From CBDBIG01 sp965205845 [NCBI: bacterium] (lineage in GTDB: Bacteria > SAR324), in assembly GCA_965205845.1 (NCBI GenBank), contig CBDBIG010000005.1, positions 496,001-560,000 on the forward strand: 64,000 nucleotides of DNA, in the 5' to 3' direction. Below, piece by piece: positions 46,894 through 54,904 of the stretch. The notes below the pieces were generated by a model. It was not told the DNA's origin. It saw nothing but the letters and a program-made list of their open reading frames with translations, and did no database searches. Within the stretch, counting starts at the first letter, position 1, and every line of letters starts with the position of its first letter. The position numbers and the translations under genes are program-made.

Positions 46894-48147
46894 ATGGTTG
46901 CAGAGCAAAAAACCGAGAGGCAAATTGCCTATAGACAAGCGATTATCAACGTTTTTGATACGTGTACGAACAAATGTGCGTACTGTTATTGGGCGGAGTC
47001 CGGCTTGGTATTGGACAACGCCCAGTTACACCCCTTTCGGGATAAAGAATATATCGAGAAAGTTACGGATTTTTTTAATAAAAGGACAAACGACAGACAA
47101 AAGTGGCTGTTGCTGCTGTCTGGTGGTGAGCCATTGCTGATGCCGAATTTTGGTCACTTCGTTGAACGGTTGGCGCAATATGGGAATCAGATTAAGGTAA
47201 ACACCGCGCTCCATGTTGGTTCATCCCAGAAAAATTATCGTTTCATGCTTGAGAATCCTGCCCCCTTTGAGAGTATCATGGCGAGCTTTCACGAAGAGAG
47301 CGATAGCGATGAAGATGCCTATATCGCGAGGGTCAAGGCGCTAAAATCCGCAGGCCATTCGGTTATTTTGAAATTGGTGGCACACCCTAAAAGGCTGCAT
47401 AAGGCGGCTTCATTGGCTAAAAAGTGTAAAGACATGGACGTTGCCTTCTATTTAGCACCGATGATTTTGAGAAGCGGGACAACCTCCTATCCCAGAGATT
47501 ACACGCCCGAGGAGCGTGCTCTCATCGACAAGTTTATCGTAACTAAAACCCAATCTATTATTATGCAAGAAGGGGTAGATACCTCGAGGTATCGCTGTTT
47601 TGCTGGGAGCGATATGTTTGGCTTGTATCTGTACACGGGGAATGTTTCCCCGTGTATTTCAACAGCAAATATGGGTTTGGATATCGGGAATATTTACGAA
47701 GACACATTACAATCGGTCGAGGGTCAGTATAAATGTCCTGAGAATATGGCGTGTACCTGTGAGGATCACTATTTTCAAGATACTCTCGTGGGTGTTACCG
47801 GGAGTGATGACTACAAATTGCTCAAAAAAGGTTGGATTGAGCCTGACACTGAGACAACCAAAGAGAAGTTAAAGGGGGCGGATCTGTTTTTTGCAGATGA
47901 GCCTAAGCAGGCGTGGGGTGTGACGCCACAAGGCGTTGGACGTGCATCTCTTAGCCGTGAGAGTGTACAGGCTACTTATCTAAAATCTTTGCCTTATTTT
48001 AGCTATGGCAGGAGGGATACGTATCATCGGGAATTCCGTGACCGTATGCCAACGCCGCAGATTTCACCACCGCCCTTTCGTTTTTTGTCTTTTGTGGTTG
48101 TTGGAATGAAAACAGGCATAAAGCACTTCTTGTCGAAACGGGCATAG
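46894..48147 (+). CDS. Radical SAM protein with SPASM-like Cys-rich C-terminus, between 5S and tRNA-Val
   Basis: A 417-residue protein starting 87 bases after the 5S gene. The SAM cluster motif is CTNKCAYCYW (CxxxCxxC) at about residues 24-31, followed by LLLSGGEPLLMP (the GGE motif) and further beta-alpha units. After residue 230 several Cys recur: RYRCFAGSDMFGLYLYTG, NVSPCISTA, and CPENMACTCEDHYF. They resemble the auxiliary-cluster (SPASM/twitch) region of enzymes that modify peptides or proteins. No small precursor peptide gene is recognised beside it. The tail is Arg/Pro-rich. The gene is flanked by RNA genes of one operon, so it is probably cotranscribed with rRNA. Substrate unknown. 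Confidence 0.82.
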   Translation: MVAEQKTERQIAYRQAIINVFDTCTNKCAYCYWAESGLVLDNAQLHPFRDKEYIEKVTDFFNKRTNDRQKWLLLLSGGEPLLMPNFGHFVERLAQYGNQIKVNTALHVGSSQKNYRFMLENPAPFESIMASFHEESDSDEDAYIARVKALKSAGHSVILKLVAHPKRLHKAASLAKKCKDMDVAFYLAPMILRSGTTSYPRDYTPEERALIDKFIVTKTQSIIMQEGVDTSRYRCFAGSDMFGLYLYTGNVSPCISTANMGLDIGNIYEDTLQSVEGQYKCPENMACTCEDHYFQDTLVGVTGSDDYKLLKKGWIEPDTETTKEKLKGADLFFADEPKQAWGVTPQGVGRASLSRESVQATYLKSLPYFSYGRRDTYHREFRDRMPTPQISPPPFRFLSFVVVGMKTGIKHFLSKRA

Positions 48148-48218
48148 TGATAAACAGGTATTTCCCCTCAACCTTGCTAAAGGTTTTGGGAGTAAGTGGG
48201 GGATATCCTCAGAATTTT

Positions 48219-48290
48219 GGGCGTGTAGCTCAGTGGGAGAGCATCACCTTGACATGGTGAGGGTCGCTGGTTCAATCCCAGCTACGCCCA
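48219..48290 (+). tRNA. tRNA-Val (GAC)
   Basis: 72-base cloverleaf with acceptor GGGCGTG/TACGCCC, D arm GCTCAGTGGGAGAGC, anticodon loop TTGACAT (GAC), and T arm GCTGGTTCAATCCCAGC. CCA is not encoded. Last gene of the rRNA operon. Confidence 0.96.
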
Positions 48291-48426
48291 TGCTTTGCGG
48301 GGTATGGAGAACCGCACTTTTTTGAGGTGCAGGTGGCCTTTTTACGCCACACGCATTTAGGCATACTATCAGTAATATCCCTACCATTACCCGATACCCA
48401 GCAGTCTCCGGGTTGGTTTTGTTCAT
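48244..48426 (-). CDS. Possible small lipoprotein (LptM/YifL-like) antisense to tRNA-Val at its 3' end
   Basis: A 60-residue frame whose first part is lipoprotein-like: GYRVMVGILLIVCLNACGVK with lipobox LNAC, then RPPAPQ, like the CGxKGPLY start of LptM proteins. The last third (AGIEPATLTMSR) is merely the reverse of tRNA-Val and a well-known artefact of antisense tRNA. If real, the protein is short and its tail fortuitous. It lies against a strong promoter on the other strand. Weak call. Confidence 0.3.
   Translation of the reverse strand: MNKTNPETAGYRVMVGILLIVCLNACGVKRPPAPQKSAVLHTPQSMGVAGIEPATLTMSR
48296..48323 (+). terminator. Intrinsic terminator of the rRNA operon
   Basis: Stem TGCGG/CCGCA with an 11-base loop, then CTTTTTT, six bases after tRNA-Val. 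Confidence 0.6.
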
Positions 48427-48479
48427 AGAAACTATTTACCTTAATAAAAAATATCACAATGACTCTGTTATTTGTGGCC

Positions 48480-48509
48480 TTGTCTTAAGCGTACAAAATT
48501 TGTTATAAT
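48480..48509 (+). promoter_or_regulatory. Sigma-70-type promoter for the TPR/FecR gene set
   Basis: TTGTCT at 48480 and a perfect TATAAT at 48504, spacing 18 bases. It lies 60 bases before ATG 48570 and after the rRNA terminator. Confidence 0.65.
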
Positions 48510-48569
48510 GGTGCTCTGTCTGTGGGTTGTCCCTGCATTTTGGTCCTAAGCCTTGACGAATGGAGAGAA

Positions 48570-50312
48570 ATGTTCAAGCGTTTGCTGATTGCCATTTTAT
48601 TTTTATTGTGTTGCTTTGATTTAGGATTAGCACAACAAGGTGGGCAACTTGAGAGAGCGCGCCAATTACATGCCAAAGGGAAGTTAAGTCACGCTGCGGT
48701 GTTGTTGACTGAGTTTTTGGCAAAGGACCCACGCAATACGCAAGCACTGTATGAGCGTGGCATCGTTTATCAGAAAATGAACTTGTCTGAGCGTGCTATC
48801 GCGGATCTTACCTCGTATCTAAGTGTTGAGAAAGAGCCCCGTGGGTTCTACTATCGTGCGTTGTCTCATTTGCAAATATCGAACCCCTCTCAGGCGAAGT
48901 CTGATTTGAACGAGGTGTTAAAGTTACAACCGGATTTTGTTGGCGCAAGGCTCTATCGTGGGTTTGCAAACAATCTTTTGCGCGACTATCGCGCGGCAAT
49001 TCAAGACCTAAACGAGGCTATTGCCAGGTACCCAAAATCTTTCAACGCAAGGGTTTACAGAGGGGTTGCCTATTATTTCTCTGGTGATCAAACCAAATCG
49101 ATTGCCGACTTTAGTGTTGCTCTAACCATACAGCCCAATAGCGCACTTGTGTACAATAACCGTGGTATGGCGTATTTGGCTTTAGGCAAGGTGGATAAAG
49201 GGTTTTTGGATTTAAATCGTGCGAGAAAATTGGCTGCAAAAAGCAAAGACAGCGGTAATATTGCACATGAAACTGTGATTAACCGCTTATCCCACTACCT
49301 ATCTAACAATCAATTTGACGCTGCGTCTCGTTATGCTAAGTCAACGCCAGCGGGAAAGAAGAATTCTACCCAGATAGAGGTTCTTTTGGCTGCGGGTTTG
49401 CTTAAGCAAGGCAAGACACGTGATGCTGCAAAAAAATTGGCAAAAATCTTGAAGAAAGACCCAAATAACATAGAAGCGTTAATTTTGCGTGCTTTGGTTG
49501 CTTTTCGCCGCAAGGGGTACGATTCTGCCAAAAGCGACTTGCTGCGGGTTATTGATCTATCGTCCGCAGAGACATACGCCCATCGGTTATTGGGGGATAT
49601 ATACTATATACAAGGTCAGCTGCGTAACGCGGTTGCAAGCTATTCCAGCTATATTCAGCTGGGGGGTACGGAAGAGGTTGTTTATCGCAATCGTGCACAG
49701 GCGAGCTATTTTGTGCGTAATTACGAGGCATCTCTTCAAGACTATAATTTCCTGATTTTGAAGAACAAGAAGACAAAGGAATATTTCTTAGGACGCGGCC
49801 ATGTAAACTATAAGATACGGCGTTATAAAGAGGCTATTGATGATTATAAGCGTGCTCTTGACCTTGGTGAGAAGATGCCTATTATTTACATTCGCATGGC
49901 AGGTGCTCTATCGAGCACCAAGGCGCATAGACAAGCAGAAAGTATTGCTGGCAAAGGGCTGGGGTTACATCGGGGGAATGCGGAATTATATCGTATTCGC
50001 GGCAATGCTCGAATCAAAAATCGCAACGTAAAAGGTGCTATTGAAGACTATACAAAAAGTGCAGATATAAAACCTGATTTTGATATTTACTATCGATTGG
50101 GCTTACTGTATAATGAAAACAACGACGTTGAGAATGCAATTGTTTTTTTGACGAAGGCTTTGAAGATAAGATCCAGTCACTCATTGTCTTACCGATATCG
50201 TGGAAGTTTGCATGAGAAGGCAGGGCAAAAAGCCAAAGCGTTGGCAGACTGGGAAAAGGGATGCAAGCTCGGTGATTCTGCCGCTTGCGGTTTTCTGCGG
50301 CAGTCAAGTTAG
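48570..50312 (+). CDS. Exported tetratricopeptide-repeat protein
   Basis: A 580-residue protein. ATG 48570 has GGAGA a few bases upstream and is followed by a clear signal peptide (LLIAILFLLCCFDLGLAQQG). The upstream ATG/GTG-like starts are not used. The rest consists of about 14 TPR units, for example AVLLTEFLAKDPRNTQALYE and AIQDLNEAIARYPKSFNARV. The final unit (KALADWEKGCKLGDSAACGF) is Sel1/TPR-like with two Cys. TPRs mediate protein-protein contacts. The next gene encodes a FecR-domain protein, and the pair recurs in bacteria with unknown envelope functions. Role unknown. Confidence 0.85.
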   Translation: MFKRLLIAILFLLCCFDLGLAQQGGQLERARQLHAKGKLSHAAVLLTEFLAKDPRNTQALYERGIVYQKMNLSERAIADLTSYLSVEKEPRGFYYRALSHLQISNPSQAKSDLNEVLKLQPDFVGARLYRGFANNLLRDYRAAIQDLNEAIARYPKSFNARVYRGVAYYFSGDQTKSIADFSVALTIQPNSALVYNNRGMAYLALGKVDKGFLDLNRARKLAAKSKDSGNIAHETVINRLSHYLSNNQFDAASRYAKSTPAGKKNSTQIEVLLAAGLLKQGKTRDAAKKLAKILKKDPNNIEALILRALVAFRRKGYDSAKSDLLRVIDLSSAETYAHRLLGDIYYIQGQLRNAVASYSSYIQLGGTEEVVYRNRAQASYFVRNYEASLQDYNFLILKNKKTKEYFLGRGHVNYKIRRYKEAIDDYKRALDLGEKMPIIYIRMAGALSSTKAHRQAESIAGKGLGLHRGNAELYRIRGNARIKNRNVKGAIEDYTKSADIKPDFDIYYRLGLLYNENNDVENAIVFLTKALKIRSSHSLSYRYRGSLHEKAGQKAKALADWEKGCKLGDSAACGFLRQSS

Positions 50313-50348
50313 AACTGCAGCAGCGTAAAAAACAAAGGAGAAAATGCT

Positions 50349-51197
50349 ATGAAATTCACGGAGAGTTTTGGTGCTTTTGTGCTGATGGTTTCGGTTGGGG
50401 CTGTGGCTTTTGCTGCGAATCCATCCTTGTATGGTCAAGCAAAAATAGAAAAAGGGAGCATTTCTATTGCTCGCGAAGGCAAAGTGGTTGTTCACCAAAA
50501 ATCAAGCGAGGTTACACCGGTTTATGTTGATGATCTTATTCTGGTTGGGCCTGAGTCTAAGTTGACCTTGGATACCGTCGAGGAGACGGTGATTACTTTG
50601 GGAAGCAATGCTGCCTTTCAGGTGAAGCCATGGGAAGAACAAGGCAAGAAGGGGTTTTTCCGCATGCTTTACGGTAAGATGCGCGCAAAGGCGAAAAAAG
50701 TTGTTGGTGCTCAAGATAGATTTTCTTTGAAAACTGCGACTGCTACGATTGGTGTTAAAGGCACTGAATTTGTGGCGACGGTAACACCTCAAGGTGATGC
50801 GTTGGTTGTGGTTTCGGAAAGCATTGTTGAAGTGAGTGGTGCTGACGGGCAGTCGAGCAATGTTCGCCCCGACCTTTTGAGTGTTGTGGTCAATGGGGAA
50901 AAATCAAGCGACGCCTCTTTGATTCCTGCCGGACTAAAGGCCGAACTTGAAAAAGGTTTGGATGCCCCTGCAGTGACAAGCAGTGCTGCCAAGGCTTTGC
51001 CTGCTGAAAAAAGCTTGATCAAGAGTGGTATTGTTTCCAAAGAGGCACTTCGATCTGCGCGTCGTGAATTGGTAAGCATCCGTGATTCTATTGATTTAGA
51101 TGAGCCGATATTTCCTTTGAATGGAAGCCAAGAATTGCCAGCAGATTTGTTTGAAGATTTGTTTACACCAAAAGTATTTTTACCATCCGTAAGCTAA
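50349..51197 (+). CDS. Exported FecR-domain protein
   Basis: A 282-residue protein with a signal peptide (FGAFVLMVSVGAVAFAAN). A FecR domain follows at about 35-175: VYVDDLILVGPESKLTLDT, ETVITLGSNAAFQV, GFFRMLYGKMRAK, FSLKTATATIGVKGTEFVAT ('T.(T)a.IGVRGT.f'), and VVVSESIVEVS. There is no membrane anchor, sigma-factor gene or TonB receptor nearby, so it is not a classic iron-citrate sensor. The helical C-terminus is about 100 residues. AAAGGAG lies before ATG 50349. A strong terminator follows. Confidence 0.85.
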   Translation: MKFTESFGAFVLMVSVGAVAFAANPSLYGQAKIEKGSISIAREGKVVVHQKSSEVTPVYVDDLILVGPESKLTLDTVEETVITLGSNAAFQVKPWEEQGKKGFFRMLYGKMRAKAKKVVGAQDRFSLKTATATIGVKGTEFVATVTPQGDALVVVSESIVEVSGADGQSSNVRPDLLSVVVNGEKSSDASLIPAGLKAELEKGLDAPAVTSSAAKALPAEKSLIKSGIVSKEALRSARRELVSIRDSIDLDEPIFPLNGSQELPADLFEDLFTPKVFLPSVS

Positions 51198-51232
51198 TGC
51201 TACTTTTAGGGTATGTTTTAGTTTACTTGAAC

Positions 51233-51277
51233 CCCTGTTTGTCCGGCCTTTTATGGGGCGGATAGCAGGGTTTTTTT
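51233..51277 (+). terminator. Intrinsic terminator after the FecR-domain gene
   Basis: Two-part stem CCCTG/CAGGG and GTCCG/CGGAT, loop GCCTTTTATGGGG, then seven T. Confidence 0.75.
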
Positions 51278-51357
51278 GTTGGTCGCCTCAAAGGCGAGGC
51301 GTGTTTTATTATCATGGTTGCTCAAACTAAAAATACTTGTCAAAAGAGGGTGGTTGA

Positions 51358-51810
51358 ATGAAAAGTTATGTCTGCCTAGTAGTGATCTTAGTGGCCGTTT
51401 TAGGGGACAGTGCAGCGTTCTCACAGAATGCAAGCCCACCTCAAATTTTGACTAGTGATTTATCTCGCCGTACGGTGACACAAGAAAATGTGATCCAAGC
51501 CACCTTTATGGTGATCGATCCTGATACTGTGACCGAAGTGCGCATTAATGATAAGAAAGAAAAAATTACCAAAGGGGGGATTGTTGTTGTCAACAAGACA
51601 CTCTTCTTAACCGATACTGAGACGCTTGTGGAGATTGTAGCAAAAGATGTCCGTGGGTCGAGACGCAAAAAGTCGTATCTCATTATTTATGAAGAGCAAA
51701 TGTTGCGCCCATTTTTGGTTTCACCCTTGCTGCTGCCGGCACCTAGAATAGAAAAAGCGGATACTATTAAACTGCTTATGCCTGCTTTGCCAATTCCACC
51801 TGTGAAATAA
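51358..51810 (+). CDS. Small exported protein of unknown function
   Basis: A 150-residue protein with a signal peptide (YVCLVVILVAVLGDSAAFSQ). A single beta-rich stretch follows (VTQENVIQATFMVIDPDTVT, then EVRINDKKEKI, then TETLVEIVAKDVRGSRRKKS). It resembles an Ig-like or 'FlgD-like' sandwich ('f.v.D.d.v..v.i....'). The Pro/Leu-rich end has no recognised domain. It lies between the FecR-domain gene and the Sel1 lipoprotein gene on the same strand, so a role with them is likely. I do not recognise the family. Confidence 0.65.
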   Translation: MKSYVCLVVILVAVLGDSAAFSQNASPPQILTSDLSRRTVTQENVIQATFMVIDPDTVTEVRINDKKEKITKGGIVVVNKTLFLTDTETLVEIVAKDVRGSRRKKSYLIIYEEQMLRPFLVSPLLLPAPRIEKADTIKLLMPALPIPPVK

Positions 51811-51828
51811 GGGGTAGATACAAGACGG

Positions 51829-53313
51829 ATGCGCTTCAAAATTTCCCAAAAAATGTTTCTTATACTCCCTATGATACTGGGAGGGCTATTGTTGTTTGCG
51901 TGCTCGTCTAACGGAATCATCCCCCCTCCCCCTTCATTGTTAAGACAAGATCAGCTTCCTGTTAATTTTTCTGCGACAGAGATACGCAAAATAGAGTTCT
52001 CTGCCAAAAGAGGTAATGCAAACGCTTTATATACTATGGGTTGGTTGTCTCAATACGGGCACCAAGACTCAGGCATCCCACAAAACTACAAAATGGCCCA
52101 CACGTGGTATGAGCAGGCAGTCAAAAAAAATCATGCTGAGTCTTTGGTAGCTTTGGGTTATTTGTACGAACTAGGCCTGGGGGTTGAGCGCAATGTTGAA
52201 CGATCTTTAACGTATTACTTTCGCTCGTCACAACTAGGTAATCCTCGTGGACAGTACAACGTCGGGCGTTTGATTGAACAAGCAGGGATTGAAGAGAACG
52301 TTTATTTAGGCAAAAAACCATCGGCAAAACCTGGCGGAAAAGGCTTGACAGATCTGGGTGGAGTGCTGATTGCATCTTATGGGGCCCTTAATTGGTATTT
52401 GGCGGCTGCAGTGCAAGAATTGCCTCAAGCACAACTTGCTGTTGGTTTGAAGCTGGAGGTGGGGGAGGCGGGGCGGCCAGCCGAACCCCTTTCTGCCGCA
52501 GTGCTGTATCAATTGGCGGCTAAAAAGGGAAGCCGAGAAGCGAGGCGTCGTGTTGGTTGGATGTATGATGCGGGCTATAACGTCCCAAAAGATCGTGCTC
52601 TGGCCACTAATTTATTGCGTGGATTGGACAAAACAGGAGATCTAGTCGCGGGTTTTCGTTTAGGGGTTGGATATCAATATGGCCTTGGCGTACCCAAAAA
52701 CCTTGGGACTGCCCAACGAATCTACCAGAAGAATGCGAATCAAAATGAACCGCGGGGCGTGTTTGCACTAGCTTATAATACGCATGTGAAAGGCGATGAG
52801 GAAGGCAGTGCAGGGAGTGCTGAGATTATTAGGGCAATGCAATTGTATGAGCGTGCTGCAAGTTTAGGTGAGGTCGAAGCACTAACCAATTTAGGTTATC
52901 TTCATTATCGCAAATTAGCCCCGAATGCCAGTTTAGAACAGGGGATTGAGTATTTTAAACAAGCTGCGGAATTGAATAGCTCATCGGCGCAAGCGTATCT
53001 AGGGTGGGCGTATATCGTGGGAGTAGGGGTTAAGAAAAATGAAAAGCAAGGGCTGTCTTTGCTAAAACGGGCTGCAGATAGAAACAATCCTACGGCACAG
53101 TATAACCTTGCTTTTTTGTACGCCAAAGGAGAGGTGGTTGAAGCACCCGATTTGAAGAAATCTATTTTTTGGTTGATTATCGCTGAACGGACTGACGACA
53201 AAAAAATTCAAGCAAGTGTAAAGCGGTTCAAAACAGCCATTCTAAGCCGTATTTCATCTGATTTGCTCAAAGAAGCAAGACAAGAAGTTTCTTCTTGGCA
53301 GCCGAAATTGTAA
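51829..53313 (+). CDS. Sel1-repeat lipoprotein
   Basis: A 494-residue protein. The signal ends in lipobox LLLFACSSN, so it should be lipid-anchored. About ten Sel1-like repeats follow, each with A-x-x-x-L-G-x-x-Y-x-x-G-x-G-V; examples are ESLVALGYLYELGLGVERNV, YQYGLGVPKNLGTAQRIYQK and QAYLGWAYIVGVGVKKNEKQ. Sel1 arrays are protein-interaction scaffolds. The start 18 bases after the previous stop indicates an operon. Together with the TPR, FecR-domain and small exported proteins it forms an envelope gene set of unknown purpose. Confidence 0.85.
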   Translation: MRFKISQKMFLILPMILGGLLLFACSSNGIIPPPPSLLRQDQLPVNFSATEIRKIEFSAKRGNANALYTMGWLSQYGHQDSGIPQNYKMAHTWYEQAVKKNHAESLVALGYLYELGLGVERNVERSLTYYFRSSQLGNPRGQYNVGRLIEQAGIEENVYLGKKPSAKPGGKGLTDLGGVLIASYGALNWYLAAAVQELPQAQLAVGLKLEVGEAGRPAEPLSAAVLYQLAAKKGSREARRRVGWMYDAGYNVPKDRALATNLLRGLDKTGDLVAGFRLGVGYQYGLGVPKNLGTAQRIYQKNANQNEPRGVFALAYNTHVKGDEEGSAGSAEIIRAMQLYERAASLGEVEALTNLGYLHYRKLAPNASLEQGIEYFKQAAELNSSSAQAYLGWAYIVGVGVKKNEKQGLSLLKRAADRNNPTAQYNLAFLYAKGEVVEAPDLKKSIFWLIIAERTDDKKIQASVKRFKTAILSRISSDLLKEARQEVSSWQPKL

Positions 53314-53446
53314 CACCGACATATCATTGCGAAAGTAGGCGGGTTCATTTCCAAATACCAAATGGTTAGAAAAAACAGCGCTATGGTGGCGATAGACGCT
53401 GCCATCGCGCTTTTTTATTTATTATCCAACAATCGAGTCGTCGATC

Positions 53447-53950
53447 ATGGTGCATCCTCACTACCATACCACCCTTGTTTCGCGAGTGAATTGTGTGGTT
53501 TTGACCGTAAGTGATACGCGCAGCCAAACCACCGATGCCAGCGGCAATCGCATATGCAAAATGCTTGAAAATGAACAGCATACGGTGTTGCAGCGTATGA
53601 TTGTCAAAGATGATGCCGTTGCCATCAGGGCCGCATTTGAGGGAGCCATGTCTATGCAGTCTTTGCATGTGCTCATTACCAATGGCGGAACAGGGATCGC
53701 TAAAAGGGATGTGAGTGTGGATACCTTGCTCCCTTGTTTTGACTGTGAGATGAGGGGGTTTGGCGAGTTATTTCGCGTACTTAGTTTTAAGCAAATAGGA
53801 TCTGGCGCCATGTTAAGCAGGGCGACCGCTGGTATTAAGGCGGGGAAGATCATTTTTATGCTTCCGGGGTCTTCCAAGGCCGTTCATTTAGCCATGCAAG
53901 ACCTTATTCTGCCTGAACTGGTGCATCTGGTAAACGAAATGAATAAATAG
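53447..53950 (+). CDS. moaB: MoaB/Mog-type molybdenum cofactor biosynthesis protein
   Basis: A 167-residue cytoplasmic protein of the molybdopterin-binding fold, which adenylates molybdopterin (MogA activity) or assists it. Family motifs are NCVVLTVSDTRSQTTDASGN, VLITNGGTGIAKRDVSVDTL, and GFGELFRVLSFKQIGSGAML followed by SRATAGI and FMLPGSSKAVHLAM. Length and motifs fit MoaB better than the larger MoeA. moaA is at the left edge of the window; the cofactor genes are dispersed. Which of the two activities it has cannot be decided by eye. Confidence 0.93.
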   Translation: MVHPHYHTTLVSRVNCVVLTVSDTRSQTTDASGNRICKMLENEQHTVLQRMIVKDDAVAIRAAFEGAMSMQSLHVLITNGGTGIAKRDVSVDTLLPCFDCEMRGFGELFRVLSFKQIGSGAMLSRATAGIKAGKIIFMLPGSSKAVHLAMQDLILPELVHLVNEMNK

Positions 53951-54018
53951 TGTATGATTGCACTTACAGTGCGTAACCGATTGCAGTCCGTTTTTACAAA
54001 GGATGCCCTTAAAGCCTG

Positions 54019-54855
54019 ATGAACAAAGACAAAACCATGCTGGAAGAAAAGGTGGTGTCTTTGGAAGACGAAGACAAGTTGGAAAGCCCTGTATTGCTGG
54101 ATGAAACCGACGTTGTGATTGAAGATTTCAAGCAGCGTTTAAAAAATTTGCAAAGCCGCTTGTACCAAAAACAAGCAAATAGAGATCATGAAAGAGAAGT
54201 GGTTGCAAAAATTGCGGCCCACCTCTCACACCCCGCAAAAAATTTGAGCGTGCGATTGCAAAAGATGCTGGGTTCTACAATGCGTAATGAACAAGGGCAC
54301 GATGAGCTCGAGGCATGTGTGCAAACAGCCAACACCCTACACGCGTTTTTAGAAAAAATAGGCGATGCCCACAGCAATCTGATGCACGCTTTAATGGGCG
54401 AGGGACGGTTGCTGCCTTTGCGTTCTTTTGACAATGAAATGCACACGCATGTTGTGGATATCAACTGTTCATATGCGGATGTATTAGGGGCTAATCCTTT
54501 GCTCGCCAACAAACAAATTGACGGAGCCATTTTTTCAATGATTGCGGTGTTTTTAGAAGCCATAAGAGAGATATTGGGTTACCGTGACCATGTGCGCATT
54601 CACTGTATGCTAAAAGAAGAAAAAGGCAAAACCACCTTAGGCATGCAGATATTAGGGCAAGATGCATTATGTACTGCACACGCCAAGCAACATTTACTTA
54701 GTGATTATGCATGGGACGCATTGGGCGATGGGAAAGCCAGTGTTGCGCTTTTGTATGCAGAAAAAATACTGGAGATTAAAAGGGGTCATTTTTCCTTTTT
54801 GCGCAAGGGAGATAACGTTCATGGTATTCATATCACCATTCCTGTTATAGACTAG
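54019..54855 (+). CDS. Histidine-kinase-like protein lacking catalytic motifs
   Basis: A 278-residue soluble protein. An acidic N-terminus is followed by a coiled coil (EDFKQRLKNLQSRLYQKQAN) and a helix that looks like a dimerisation/phosphoacceptor helix (VAKIAAHLSHPAKNLSVRLQ). The remainder resembles a GHKL ATPase fold: FSMIAVFLEAIREILGYRDH stands where the N box would be, and LLYAEKILEIKRGHFSFLRK followed by HGIHITIPV resembles the end of kinase domains. The usual H-E, N-x-x-x-N, D-x-G-x-G and G-x-G motifs are not seen. It may be a pseudokinase or phosphotransferase-like protein. It sits 49 bases before an exporter gene. Role unknown. Confidence 0.5.
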   Translation: MNKDKTMLEEKVVSLEDEDKLESPVLLDETDVVIEDFKQRLKNLQSRLYQKQANRDHEREVVAKIAAHLSHPAKNLSVRLQKMLGSTMRNEQGHDELEACVQTANTLHAFLEKIGDAHSNLMHALMGEGRLLPLRSFDNEMHTHVVDINCSYADVLGANPLLANKQIDGAIFSMIAVFLEAIREILGYRDHVRIHCMLKEEKGKTTLGMQILGQDALCTAHAKQHLLSDYAWDALGDGKASVALLYAEKILEIKRGHFSFLRKGDNVHGIHITIPVID

Positions 54856-54904
54856 CGAGCATTTCCTATTAAAACCCTATGTTTATTTTGAAGTAGCATT
54901 TTAT

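Noticed and set aside
48244-48290. C-terminal AGIEPATLTMSR of the small lipoprotein-like frame as real protein
   Set aside because: This peptide is the standard artefact of reading a tRNA gene backwards.
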